Notes: generated by a model from the sequence alone, not told the origin. A stretch of 64,000 nucleotides of DNA from Spirosoma linguale DSM 74 (GCA_000024525.1 CP001769.1:4311001-4375000); one strand, 5' to 3'. Positions 45,511-53,985 are shown, counted from the first letter of the stretch. Translations and numbers: made by a program.

Positions 45511-46011
45511 ATGACATTTGGGGAAGCTAAAGATAAATTCATTCATACCTGGGGCACACTGGCCACGCAGTGGGGCATTAATCGCTCTATGGCTCAACTC
45601 CATGCAGTCTTATTGATTTCGCCCGAAGCCCTGTCGACGGAGGATGTTATGGAGCAACTTCAGATTTCGCGGGGTAATGCCAGCATGAACCTCCGCGATC
45701 TGATGGATTGGGGGCTTGTTTACAAACAGCTCAAACCGGGTGAGCGCCGTGAATTCTTTGTTGCCGAAAAAGACATTTGGAAAGTTGCCCGGCAGGTAGC
45801 AAAAGAACGTCGCCGACGAGAAATTACACCCGTTGTTGAGGTACTGAACGAGTTGAAAGCCATTCCGGCCGACACACCCGAAGCGCAGGAATTTCAGCGG
45901 GTCATAGGTGGCCTGAGCAGTGTTGTTGGCTTTGCCGATAATACCCTGAACGCCGTCATCAAAGCTGAAGAGAATTGGCTGATAGGTCAGTTTCTGAACG
46001 TATTTCGGTAA
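45511..46011 (+). CDS. GbsR/MarR-type transcriptional regulator
   Basis: A 166-residue winged-helix regulator. The HTH core is ALSTEDVMEQLQISRGNASMNLRDLMDWGLV, quoted here in part; the wing is KPGERREFFVAEKD. The long C-terminal helical part is typical of GbsR-type dimers. A palindrome overlapping the promoter suggests it represses its own operon, which goes on with a DCC-domain membrane protein and a further membrane protein. The ATG at 45511 is preferred over a TTG at 45505. Confidence 0.88.
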   Translation: MTFGEAKDKFIHTWGTLATQWGINRSMAQLHAVLLISPEALSTEDVMEQLQISRGNASMNLRDLMDWGLVYKQLKPGERREFFVAEKDIWKVARQVAKERRRREITPVVEVLNELKAIPADTPEAQEFQRVIGGLSSVVGFADNTLNAVIKAEENWLIGQFLNVFR

Positions 46012-46063
46012 TATTTTTTACCTCAAAGTTTCATTTATTTCTGAAAATTCAAAATATACAACC

Positions 46064-46831
46064 ATGAAAAAGCTAATTATATACGATGAAAGCTGCCCCA
46101 TGTGTAAGGTCTACACAAAGGGGATGGTATCAGGCGATCATAGCGGTAGCCTGACACGCATGGGTAGTGGTCAACTGACGCAGGAGCTTATCGCACGGCT
46201 GGACCCTCAACGGGCAAAGCACGAAATTCCGCTCGTTGATCTCGACGGAGGGCAGACACTGTATGGCGTCGATACCTGGCTGTATGCCTTTGGTCAGCGA
46301 AGTAAATCGGTGGCGAAACTACTGTCCCTGCATTGGCTAAAGACAGTTCTCCAGAAACTGTATGCTTTTATCTCTTACAACCGACGCATCATCATTACCT
46401 CCGCGCCGGGCCGCTGGAATCTCCTGGACCTCCAGCCCGATTTCCATGCGGGTTATCGGCTGGCTTTTATAGTAATAGTTTCCAGCTTGATCGGTGGGCT
46501 TTTCTCCGCTGTCAGTTTTCCTATCTGGTTACCAGCCGCCGTAGCTTTAGTACTGGGGCAGTTAACAATAGCCTGTCTATATCTGCTACGTCAGCAACCG
46601 GACACCTTCGGCCAAACCATGCTCGATTACGTCGGCCATTTCAGCATGACCCTGCTGCTGGGCAGCTTGGTAAGCAGCCTTTTCCTAACCATCGGCTATA
46701 CGACGCTGGTCCCTCTGGGCTATGCGCTCATGATTGGGCAGCACTACATCCGTACCTACCGGCTTGGCCTGAATCCCTGGCTGAGCGTCTGCTTCACAGT
46801 TTTGGTATTTCTGCTGATTCTACCTTGTTAG
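46064..46831 (+). CDS. DCC-motif (DUF393) thiol-disulfide oxidoreductase-like membrane protein
   Basis: A 255-residue protein. The N-terminal 90 residues are a thioredoxin-like DUF393 domain with the DxxCxxC motif (Asp8, Cys11, Cys14 in YDESCPMC). The rest contains about four membrane helices. It could handle redox steps at the membrane, but the substrate is unknown. It follows the GbsR gene by 52 bp. Confidence 0.8.
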   Translation: MKKLIIYDESCPMCKVYTKGMVSGDHSGSLTRMGSGQLTQELIARLDPQRAKHEIPLVDLDGGQTLYGVDTWLYAFGQRSKSVAKLLSLHWLKTVLQKLYAFISYNRRIIITSAPGRWNLLDLQPDFHAGYRLAFIVIVSSLIGGLFSAVSFPIWLPAAVALVLGQLTIACLYLLRQQPDTFGQTMLDYVGHFSMTLLLGSLVSSLFLTIGYTTLVPLGYALMIGQHYIRTYRLGLNPWLSVCFTVLVFLLILPC

Positions 46832-46887
46832 GACTTATATCCAGGACTGCTTGCTCAACCTTATAAAACGTCAACTGGCTTTTCGCC

Positions 46888-47424
46888 ATGGAAAATAATC
46901 TTAACTCCTACGAGTGGCATAACAATCTGTCTTTTCGATGGATAGCCTTGCCCGTACTAGCGCATGTTTTTAGCTGGATGACCGGAATTTGTGGTATTTT
47001 TCTATTTCCCATTCTGGTAACGGTGGCTCAATACTTGATTTTCAAGATCCATCCGGCTGTTTCCAGACCCGGATTCTGGTTCGCAACCTTGCCGATTACT
47101 TTTTATGTATGGGTAAAATGGGGGCCCTTTATGACTTATTCCCACCCAAACGGTATTTTACAAGGCATAACTGCCTACTATGCCGGACAGCTCATCAACG
47201 CGCTGTTTATCCCGCTGATCATCAAGCCCGGTAGGCCCGAGTTACTGTTAAATTGGCTGGTGTGTACCGCTGTAACCGCTGCTGTTTGGCTAGGCTTGTT
47301 TTGGCTGACGACTGGCTGGTTAGGAAACCAATATAACCCCGCCAGTGGTCTTCTTCAATACGTCATCTATCCTGTCATAGCACTGATTGCCAACAGTGTC
47401 AGTAGTCTTATCCTATCGAAGTAA
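46888..47424 (+). CDS. Unknown integral membrane protein
   Basis: A 178-residue protein with about five hydrophobic helices (around residues 18-35, 38-52, 65-80, 90-110 and 120-175) and no recognised domain. It is the third gene of the GbsR-led operon. Its last codons (LSK, stop) lie inside a 97-bp perfect palindrome shared with the convergent hydrolase gene. Confidence 0.7.
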   Translation: MENNLNSYEWHNNLSFRWIALPVLAHVFSWMTGICGIFLFPILVTVAQYLIFKIHPAVSRPGFWFATLPITFYVWVKWGPFMTYSHPNGILQGITAYYAGQLINALFIPLIIKPGRPELLLNWLVCTAVTAAVWLGLFWLTTGWLGNQYNPASGLLQYVIYPVIALIANSVSSLILSK

Positions 47425-47510
47425 TCAATTTCGGGACTGGGTATTGTAAACGCCATATCTTGAAGATATGGCGTTTACAATACCCAGTCCCGAAATTGAT
47501 TACTTCGATA
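47414..47510. repeat. Perfect 97-bp palindrome spanning the ends of two convergent genes
   Basis: Arms of 48 nt (47414-47461 and 47463-47510) are exact complements around a single G at 47462. The element includes the last three codons and TAA stops of both flanking genes, so both proteins end in Leu-Ser-Lys. It should form a strong hairpin at the 3' end of both transcripts. Confidence 0.97.
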
Positions 47511-48294
47511 AAAAATTCACCACCGCTTTAGCAAATTCCGGTGTGCGCATAGCCCCGCCATGATCGCCGGGAACAATGACCAGGCGAGAGCCGGGAATCG
47601 CATCGACCAACGTTTTCGGGTCGCCGTTATCGGTATCTTTATCGCCGTTAACCACGAGTACGGGCACCCTGATTTTTGCCAGCTCCGTCCGGGTTGTTAC
47701 AGGCTGAAACTCTTGTAAACGAGCCAGCACAACAGTATCGGCACCCGATTTTTTGGCGTAGTCGATGGCACTTTGTAATTCCGGGTGGCTGCCGGGTTTC
47801 GTCAGGGCTTCGTGGAAGTTTCTGCGACGGTACCAGTTAGGGTCTGAGAAGTCGACGCTTATGCCGCCCATCACCGCTTTATGCACCTGCTTATCCATCG
47901 TTAATAGCTTAGCCGTCAGGATAGCACCACGCGAGTAGCCCACCACATCGTAGTTTTTCAGGCCAAGGTATTTCATCAAAGCTATGACGTCCTTTAGTTC
48001 GGCATTGTCACGATAGGCTTCGGCGGTATGGGGTTTGTCGGACAACCCATTACCCCGTAAATCAAGCATAACGACTTTGAATCCCGCGTCGATTAATGCC
48101 TGCCGGACATCGGCCCGCTTCCAGCTTTCGCTGGTTGAGATGAAGCCATGCAGAAGAACAACGGGCTTTCCTGCACCCACAACGTCATAATGGATTTTAG
48201 TACCATCGAACGAAGTAAACAACGGTTCGCGGGCTGGCTGGGCCTGAACAAAGCCGGAAAGCAATAGCCCGGCAACTAAGAAAAGGGAATTCAT
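47500..48294 (-). CDS. Secreted alpha/beta hydrolase
   Basis: A 264-residue exported hydrolase with a signal peptide ending GFVQAQ (residue 19). The oxyanion region VVLLHGFISTSESW, nucleophile elbow GYSRGA, acid in VNGDKDTDN and His in PGDHGGAM give a complete catalytic triad. It could be an esterase or lipase-type enzyme; the substrate is unknown. Its final codons are within the 97-bp palindrome. Confidence 0.9.
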   Translation of the reverse strand: MNSLFLVAGLLLSGFVQAQPAREPLFTSFDGTKIHYDVVGAGKPVVLLHGFISTSESWKRADVRQALIDAGFKVVMLDLRGNGLSDKPHTAEAYRDNAELKDVIALMKYLGLKNYDVVGYSRGAILTAKLLTMDKQVHKAVMGGISVDFSDPNWYRRRNFHEALTKPGSHPELQSAIDYAKKSGADTVVLARLQEFQPVTTRTELAKIRVPVLVVNGDKDTDNGDPKTLVDAIPGSRLVIVPGDHGGAMRTPEFAKAVVNFLSK

Positions 48295-48394
48295 GCAGTA
48301 TGTATATTAACACCAAAGTCTTACTGCTAAAATAAGTCTAACCTTTCTTTATTCTACCGGGTTATAGACTATTACAACAAACCACTCAACGAAA

Positions 48395-48640
48395 ATGGCA
48401 ACGCTGCTCGACACCAATCTGGCCGAAGACATGAACGTAATTGGTTCTCGCATTGGCCGAATCGATCCCGATAATTTCCGGAATCAACGTGACGATGATA
48501 TAAATGAAGACGATGACACCGAAAGTGACCTGGACGATGAACCCGTTGATGCGGATGGGGACCCCACCGGCGAACATGACCATCAGCAGGATGACAACTA
48601 TGCTTTAGGCGGTCACGTAACACGCTCGGGGAGCATTTAG
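48395..48640 (+). CDS. Tiny, highly acidic protein, unknown
   Basis: An 81-residue protein with no hydrophobic core in its second half. Residues 33-70 are almost all Asp, Glu, Asn, Pro and Gly (DDDINEDDDTESDLDDEP). It is probably disordered or a cation-binding protein. No family is recognised. A second acidic small protein follows, then a DoxX-like membrane protein. Confidence 0.55.
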   Translation: MATLLDTNLAEDMNVIGSRIGRIDPDNFRNQRDDDINEDDDTESDLDDEPVDADGDPTGEHDHQQDDNYALGGHVTRSGSI

Positions 48641-48700
48641 CTTTTACCGGGTTTCTCAACCCTTGGTCTACTCTTCTTTAACCTTTCATTTACTACCAAT

Positions 48701-48943
48701 ATGGATAACACAACCTATACGCCCGCCGACGATGAAAATCAGGGCGTTATGACCAAATTAATGCAGGGTGAAGCCGCCGGGGGCGGAGTCTCGCAGGCAG
48801 AATACATGAATCCAATAGTTAACCAGGGGCCCGAACCTGAAAAAGATGAAGTCAACGATGCCGATGATGAATCGATAGGCATAAACGACGATTTGCTGGC
48901 AGAGGAAGAAGTAGAAGACGGTCTTGCAGACGATGACGAATAA
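48701..48943 (+). CDS. Second small acidic protein, unknown
   Basis: An 80-residue protein whose last 35 residues are acidic (DDLLAEEEVEDGLADDDE at the end). The N-terminal half (MTKLMQGEAAGGGVSQAEYM) may be helical. It overlaps the following DoxX-like gene by 11 nt, so translation of the two is likely coupled. Confidence 0.55.
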   Translation: MDNTTYTPADDENQGVMTKLMQGEAAGGGVSQAEYMNPIVNQGPEPEKDEVNDADDESIGINDDLLAEEEVEDGLADDDE

Positions 48944-49322
48944 CAAACTGGCTCAGCTTATTCTTCGCATTGGACTGGGCATTAATATGCTCATGCACGG
49001 CCTTGTTCGTCTGCCCAAACTCAGCGCTTTTGTTGACAAAACGGAAGCCGGGTTTGCTGCCACCATTCTGCCAAGCCTGTTGACAAAGGCGTTCCTGTAT
49101 ACACTGCCATTTCTTGAACTAGCCACAGGTATTCTCATTTTGCTGGGCAGTGAGTTTACCAGGTGGGGGTACTTTCTGGGTGGGCTTATCATTGCGGCTC
49201 TTTTGTTAGGTACAACCCTGAAAGAGGACTGGAATGCGGCTGGCACGCAAATGATCTATGTCATAGCTTTTTATCTGGCGCTACGTGGACTGGACCCGGC
49301 TACACGCAATCGGTTCCGGTAG
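48933..49322 (+). CDS. DoxX-like integral membrane protein
   Basis: A 129-residue protein with four membrane helices. The opening LILRIGLGINMLMHGLVRLP and the central helix with LPFLELATGILILLG resemble the DoxX/DoxD family, which is linked to thiol redox balance in some bacteria. The start ATG (48933) lies inside the end of the upstream acidic gene. Confidence 0.82.
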   Translation: MTNNKLAQLILRIGLGINMLMHGLVRLPKLSAFVDKTEAGFAATILPSLLTKAFLYTLPFLELATGILILLGSEFTRWGYFLGGLIIAALLLGTTLKEDWNAAGTQMIYVIAFYLALRGLDPATRNRFR

Positions 49323-49392
49323 TTTTTTGCGGTCGCTTTACAACGGTTGAGAATTTGGGAGAGTCTGTACACCAAACAAACCGAGTTAGTAA

Positions 49393-50106
49393 ATGAAATC
49401 AACGTTGTTATTAATGTCCCTTTTAACGGGCAGTATGCTCACATTTACATCCTGTAGCGAGGAAAATGTCACGACAACAGGGGCTCTCCCCTATCAGTCT
49501 TCGTTTCAACGCGATGCGGATGGCTGGGTAGCGGGCCTTACCGATTACGGAACGGATCAGGAGAGTATTATGGAATTCAAATCGGCTTGGAGAGGGCTAC
49601 CGACTCCATTGGATACTACCCGTAAGTCGATTATGATCGAAAGCATGAATCGAAGCGACGATGCATTCATGTTCATTAAAAAGAAACTCACGGGCCTGAC
49701 ACCAAACACAGAGTATTCTTTGGTGTTCAATGTCGAATTAGCCTCCCAGTATCCCAGCAATTCAATTGGGATTGGCGGCTCACCCGGAAGCAGCGTTTTC
49801 CTTAAAGCAGGTGCCTCGGCGGTGGAGCCGGTCAGGGTGTTAAAAGATGGCTTTTACACCATCAATATCGACAAAGGAGAGCAGAACAACGATGGGAAAG
49901 ATGCCATCCGAATAGGTGATATCAGCACAGGTAATTCTGAAGAAGGTTACAAGCTCATCACCCGCACAAATCAGGCTACTCCGTTCAAAGCCCGGACCAA
50001 CGCCCAGGGAGAACTTTGGCTGATTGTTGGTACAGATTCCGGCTTCGAAGGATTGACAACGCTGTATTACAGTAAGATCAACGTTACGACTAAAGAGACG
50101 AAGTAA
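49393..50106 (+). CDS. Putative secreted lipoprotein, unknown function
   Basis: A 237-residue protein with a lipoprotein signal (MLTFTSC, Cys at residue 21). The mature part is beta-rich with TPNTEYSLVFNVELA and a Gly-rich mid-section, suggesting a jelly-roll or carbohydrate-binding-like fold; no family is assigned. A strong hairpin follows 15 bp after the stop. Confidence 0.75.
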   Translation: MKSTLLLMSLLTGSMLTFTSCSEENVTTTGALPYQSSFQRDADGWVAGLTDYGTDQESIMEFKSAWRGLPTPLDTTRKSIMIESMNRSDDAFMFIKKKLTGLTPNTEYSLVFNVELASQYPSNSIGIGGSPGSSVFLKAGASAVEPVRVLKDGFYTINIDKGEQNNDGKDAIRIGDISTGNSEEGYKLITRTNQATPFKARTNAQGELWLIVGTDSGFEGLTTLYYSKINVTTKETK

Positions 50107-50120
50107 GTCAGAGCGTATAG

Positions 50121-50165
50121 TACACAAGAAGGCCGCTCTTCAATGAAGAGCGGCCTTCTTGTGTA
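50121..50165. terminator. Hairpin with 22-nt perfect arms
   Basis: Arms at 50121-50142 and 50144-50165 (core AAGAAGGCCGCTCTTCA) pair exactly around one A. It lies 15 bp after the lipoprotein stop and has no downstream T-tract, so termination is inferred from position. Confidence 0.8.
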
Positions 50166-50211
50166 AAGCCGTAACGTGTTTGGCACAATCCGGGCAATTA
50201 ATTAAGCAAAC

Positions 50212-50415
50212 GTGCCAAAGCCATCTACAGATGAACCTGTTTTTAAGGTTAGTGTCTTTACACTTATCAGTACTTTAAGATGGGGTATTATATATGGTTT
50301 TTTAGGCGCTCCAACCTCTCTATTAGTCGTCTTTTTGGGCATAAGCTTGATAAAGTTTGTTGGTCAAGCTGGTTTAGAAAGCTATGACCAGGCCAAAAAA
50401 CTGAAGAATGGTTAG
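50212..50415 (+). CDS. Small single-pass membrane protein, possible
   Basis: A 67-codon frame starting with GTG. It contains a hydrophobic region of about 35 residues (WGIIYGFLGAPTSLLVVFLG and on) followed by a charged C-terminus. It may be a real short membrane protein, but it has no recognised family and the IS3 element lies just downstream. Confidence 0.35.
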   Translation: MPKPSTDEPVFKVSVFTLISTLRWGIIYGFLGAPTSLLVVFLGISLIKFVGQAGLESYDQAKKLKNG

Positions 50416-50547
50416 GAAATGCTTTGATTAAATGACACGTACGTCAAGCTTAATTAGCTGTTTCTCTTGACTCTATTTAGCCTTAGTAACACAAATTCAG
50501 GTAAGTATGACACGTATGCTACTGATTAGATTGGACAGATATTAAAA

Positions 50548-51444
50548 TCACCGTAAGAGCCCCTCATATTGTACATTTCCGTACCTCACCTTCTTGTAGG
50601 GGTACCAGCGTAACTTGACTTTACGCTTTCGCTGGTGCATCTGGTGCGGAGTTAAATAATTCAGCGAAGCGTGCGGACGAACCGTGTTATAAGCCATAAT
50701 CGCTCGTTCAATACCCTCAGTTGCTGCCGCGAAAGAAGTAAAGGTACGGCTCAGTTTGCAATCCTCTTTTAGGGACTGAAGCACGCGCTCAGCCATCGAG
50801 TTTTCGTTTGGATCACCCGACTCAGTCATACTGATGGTCGCATTCACCTGACGTAATCGTTGCACGTACGCCCAGGAGCAGTATTGGACGCCCCGATCGG
50901 AATGGTGGATCAACGACTGGCTGATATCTTTCCGGGCTAACAAAGCCATATTCAGTGACCTTAAAGCTCCCTGAGCATGCATCGTCTTCTCAAAAGACCA
51001 ACCCACGATCTTTCGTGAAAAAGCATCCATAATGATGTACAGATACGCATAAGTCGGACCCACTGAGATATACGTCAGGTCGCTCACCCACAGCTCATTA
51101 GCTCGAGAAGGAATCACATTTTTGACCTTGTTAGGGTATTTAAAATGCGTATGATTCGATTGAGTTGTCGTGACCTTCTGGGCCTTTCGTTTCGCCAACA
51201 TGCCGTTCTCTTTCAACAGCGCATGCAAGCGATCCCGGCCCAGCTTGATACGATGCCGGGTTAAAAATACTTGCATTTCATGATGGAGTTTGTGGGTGCC
51301 CATGCCTGGAATGTCACGGCGTATTCGCCTGACTTCCTGTAAGATAGCATCCGTCTGAAATCCCACCTTCTCCTGTCGCCGGGTAGCCGCATACCAGGCT
51401 TGTCTCACTCGGCCAAACAGCTTACAAATTACCTCCATGCCCAC
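50548..51444 (-). CDS. IS3 OrfB: rve/DDE transposase
   Basis: A 298-residue frame, normally made as the C-terminal part of an OrfAB fusion. The DDE residues are Asp in LWVSDLTYISV, Asp in IHHSDRGVQY and Glu in NENSMAERVLQSLKED. An HTH_21-like helical region precedes (RRDIPGMGTHKLHHEM). The frame is open upstream of the listed GTG, up to the slippery site at 51489-51495, in the -1 frame relative to OrfA. All catalytic residues are present, so the copy could be active. Confidence 0.93.
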   Translation of the reverse strand: MGMEVICKLFGRVRQAWYAATRRQEKVGFQTDAILQEVRRIRRDIPGMGTHKLHHEMQVFLTRHRIKLGRDRLHALLKENGMLAKRKAQKVTTTQSNHTHFKYPNKVKNVIPSRANELWVSDLTYISVGPTYAYLYIIMDAFSRKIVGWSFEKTMHAQGALRSLNMALLARKDISQSLIHHSDRGVQYCSWAYVQRLRQVNATISMTESGDPNENSMAERVLQSLKEDCKLSRTFTSFAAATEGIERAIMAYNTVRPHASLNYLTPHQMHQRKRKVKLRWYPYKKVRYGNVQYEGLLR

Positions 51445-51461
51445 TAAGGGGTAGCGACGAG

Positions 51462-51857
51462 TTAATTTTTCGGCCGCCTGGCGCCAGGCTTTTTTACGAT
51501 TGGGATGTTAAATTGCTCTTCAGCAATCTGGATCACCGTTTGGTAGGCCTCAGCCTGTAAGCGGAGAAACTGATTCTCCTTCTCCATGTCAGCTAGTTTG
51601 CGTTCCAGCGTTTTGACATAATCCGCGTCTCGTTTCATGGTTTTTCGGCGGTTTTGGGGTTGTAAAAGGGGAAGTAAGCGGAGTCTGAAGTAGTTGCGGT
51701 TAAGACGGCGCAGCTCTTTCAGGGGGATGCCCAAGGTTTCTTCCAGTTCGGAGGCCTGGACTCGTTCGGCGCGGTAGGCTTCGACGACCTTCCATCGAAA
51801 TAGGTGTCGAGTTTTCTTTTTCTTATAGCCTAATAAATCATTAAGATGCGTATTCAT
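51462..51857 (-). CDS. IS3 OrfA: DNA-binding and leucine zipper protein
   Basis: A 131-residue protein. The N-terminal helix-turn-helix lies around RVQASELEETLGIPLKEL. The leucine-zipper part is DYVKTLERKLADMEKENQFL. It ends ARRPKN shortly after the slippery site. It binds the IS ends and, fused to OrfB by a -1 shift, forms the transposase. Confidence 0.9.
   Translation of the reverse strand: MNTHLNDLLGYKKKKTRHLFRWKVVEAYRAERVQASELEETLGIPLKELRRLNRNYFRLRLLPLLQPQNRRKTMKRDADYVKTLERKLADMEKENQFLRLQAEAYQTVIQIAEEQFNIPIVKKPGARRPKN
51489..51495 (-). promoter_or_regulatory. A_AAA_AAG programmed -1 frameshift site
   Basis: On the minus strand the heptamer AAAAAAG is in the OrfA frame as A_AAA_AAG. It is followed at once by the 12-bp palindrome CCTGGCGCCAGG, a plausible stimulator. 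Shifting back one base joins OrfA to the OrfB frame (KKAWRQAAEKLTRRY). Confidence 0.85.
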
Positions 51858-51894
51858 ACTGGATTTTGACTAGATTTTCCAGTAGCATACGACA

Positions 51895-52431
51895 GGAATA
51901 ACGATAGAATTAAATATACTTTCCTAAAAATATCGACTATATTATAGCAAATTATACCAACCAAACTCTACTCACCAATACTAGTAGTTGCATCAAATAC
52001 CTTGGGAAGGCGGCAATCTGCCGGGTTTATACATTACCAAGCACCGGATATTTTAGAAAGTCTAATTAACCCGATTTCAGGTAATGATGAGTATCCGCCA
52101 GACGTTGGGCGCTGGGCATAGTCTGTGACTATGTCCGAGTGTTGTCCGGTCTAAGACCGGTTCGTTAGGCTGTTCAGTAAACGCTGGTCGGCGACCGGCT
52201 GGCGTACCGACATAGTCACAGGCTATGCCGATCAGCTCATTATAACGATAGCTTTCGTCTTCAGAAGAAGAGGGTGTGTAATCCTGACATTCGTTCAGTA
52301 GCGGATCGACTAGCGGTAGTGAAATACCCGAAAGTTTCCGATATTTGTCCAACCTGCCCGGAACGTACCCACCCGGCAGATTGTTAAAAATATGTTGCCG
52401 TGGTGCAAAAACCACGCAATTAACCGAGACT
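51895..52431. other. Region between the IS3 element and sufB
   Basis: About 540 bp with no convincing gene. It contains a structured element with inverted repeats (52014-52383) and a 16-nt copy of an early sufB segment at 52045-52060. The minus-strand frame across 52077-52646 is a shadow of sufB. Confidence 0.6.
52014..52383. repeat. MITE-like structured element before sufB
   Basis: A 13-nt exact inverted repeat bounds it: CAATCTGCCGGGT at 52014-52026 and its complement at 52371-52383. Inside, a second pair of 21-nt arms (52115-52135 and 52209-52229, one mismatch) encloses two small hairpins, CCGGTCTAAGACCGG at 52146-52160 and GGTCGGCGACC at 52186-52196. The fold is cloverleaf-like. It could be a non-autonomous mobile element or an RNA leader; no transposition evidence is available. 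Confidence 0.55.
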
Positions 52432-53925
52432 ATGAGCAAGGACGCGGATATTTTAGAAAGCATAACTAACTCCGAATATAAGTACGGATTCGAGACACTG
52501 ATTGAAGCTGACGAAGCTCCTGTAGGCCTTGATGAAAGCACAATTCGTTTCATTTCTGCCAAAAAGAACGAACCCGACTGGCTCCTTGAGAATCGTCTGA
52601 AGGCGTTCCGGATGTGGCAGGAAATGACCGAGCCCAAATGGCCCAATGTTAGTTATCCCAAGATAGACTACCAGGCCATCAAATATTACTCTGCCCCGAA
52701 ACAAAAGAAAACCGTTAACTCGCTCGACGAGATCGACCCCGAACTGCTGGATACATTCAACCGGCTCGGCATTTCGCTTGTCGAACAGAAACGGTTAGCT
52801 GGCGTCGTTGACTCCAGCCCCCTGGATACTGCTCCGGGCGACCGTCCTCGGGTGGCCGTCGATGCCGTTATGGATTCGGTGTCAGTAGCGACGACCTTTA
52901 AAAAAGACCTGGCCGAACGCGGCATCATCTTCTGTTCTATTTCGGAAGCCGTTCATGAGCACCCCGAATTAGTAAAGAAATACATGGGTTCGGTAGTGCC
53001 CGCTAAGGACAATTATTTCGCGGCCCTGAACGCGGCTGTTTTCACCGACGGCTCGTTCTGTTACATTCCAAAGGGCGTTCGCTGCCCGATGGAGCTGTCG
53101 ACTTACTTCCGCATCAATGCGGCTGGTACGGGTCAGTTCGAACGCACGCTTATTGTTGCCGACGAAGGCTCGTATGTGAGTTACCTCGAAGGCTGCACAG
53201 CTCCCATGCGTGACGAAAACCAGCTTCACGCAGCCGTTGTTGAGTTAGTTGCGATGGGCAATGCCGAAATCAAGTACTCAACGGTACAGAACTGGTACCC
53301 CGGTGATAAAGACGGCAAAGGCGGTATTTATAACTTCGTAACCAAACGGGGCATCTGCGATGGCCCGAATGCCAAAATTTCCTGGACACAGGTCGAAACA
53401 GGCTCTTCCATTACCTGGAAATATCCGTCGGTTATTCTGAAAGGCGACAATTCCATTGGTGAGTTCTATTCGGTGGCCGTTACCAACAACATGCAGCAGG
53501 CCGATACGGGTACTAAAATGATCCATATTGGCAAAAACACCAAGAGCCGGATTGTATCGAAAGGTATTTCGGCGGGCAAAAGCCAGAACTCTTACCGGGG
53601 TCTGGTACAGGTGATGAAACGCGCCGAAAATGCCCGCAACTACTCACAATGCGATTCGCTGCTGCTGGGTGATAAATGCGGTGCGCACACGTTCCCTTAT
53701 CTGGAAGTGAGCAATCCATCGGCCACGGTCGAACACGAAGCAACGACTTCGAAAATCGGCGAAGATCAGCTGTTTTATTGCAACCAGCGCGGTATACCTA
53801 CCGAACAGGCCGTGGCACTGATCATCAACGGATACGCCAAGGAAGTGCTGAACCAACTCCCGATGGAATTTGCGGTAGAAGCGCAAAAGCTTCTGGCCAT
53901 CAGCCTGGAAGGTAGCGTTGGTTAA
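52432..53925 (+). CDS. sufB: Fe-S cluster assembly protein SufB
   Basis: A 497-residue protein whose closest features are those of Suf[21 protein letters not shown] at the start, [40 protein letters not shown] and the C-terminal part with [20 protein letters not shown] and the conserved Cys in YCNQRGIP. SufB forms the SufBC2D scaffold on which Fe-S clusters are built. I start at the ATG at 52432; the frame extends to 52345 but that part lies in the leader. SufC, SufD and SufS are not adjacent, and a terminator follows, so sufB appears monocistronic here. Confidence 0.95.
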   Translation: MSKDADILESITNSEYKYGFETLIEADEAPVGLDESTIRFISAKKNEPDWLLENRLKAFRMWQEMTEPKWPNVSYPKIDYQAIKYYSAPKQKKTVNSLDEIDPELLDTFNRLGISLVEQKRLAGVVDSSPLDTAPGDRPRVAVDAVMDSVSVATTFKKDLAERGIIFCSISEAVHEHPELVKKYMGSVVPAKDNYFAALNAAVFTDGSFCYIPKGVRCPMELSTYFRINAAGTGQFERTLIVADEGSYVSYLEGCTAPMRDENQLHAAVVELVAMGNAEIKYSTVQNWYPGDKDGKGGIYNFVTKRGICDGPNAKISWTQVETGSSITWKYPSVILKGDNSIGEFYSVAVTNNMQQADTGTKMIHIGKNTKSRIVSKGISAGKSQNSYRGLVQVMKRAENARNYSQCDSLLLGDKCGAHTFPYLEVSNPSATVEHEATTSKIGEDQLFYCNQRGIPTEQAVALIINGYAKEVLNQLPMEFAVEAQKLLAISLEGSVG

Positions 53926-53954
53926 TTGGTGACGTTTCAGTTTTAACTATATTG

Positions 53955-53985
53955 AAGCCCTTACGGAAATGTAGGGGCTTTTTTT
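53955..53985 (+). terminator. Rho-independent terminator of sufB
   Basis: AAGCCCTTAC pairs with GTAGGGGCTT (one G-T pair) around a 6-nt loop and is followed by a run of T (TTTTTTT in all). It lies 30 bp after the sufB stop. Confidence 0.85.

Larger units (their letters stand above)
50508..51894 (-). mobile_element. IS3-family insertion sequence (IS150-like), apparently intact
   Basis: The element holds orfA and orfB on the minus strand. Candidate terminal inverted repeats are TGACACGTATGCTACTG at the left end and, on the minus strand from the right end, TGTCGTATGCTACTG; they share CGTATGCTACTG. Exact ends are uncertain by a few bases. No target duplication could be confirmed. It lies between the lipoprotein region and the leader of sufB. 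Confidence 0.85.

Noticed and set aside
50431..50452. TGACACGTACGTCA near the IS3 left end as a second terminal repeat or solo IS end
   Set aside because: It shares only the first nine bases with the IS end and is itself partly palindromic, so similarity is probably chance.
52077..52646. 189-codon minus-strand frame as a gene
   Set aside because: It is antisense to the start of sufB and crosses the structured repeat; the protein has no recognisable features.
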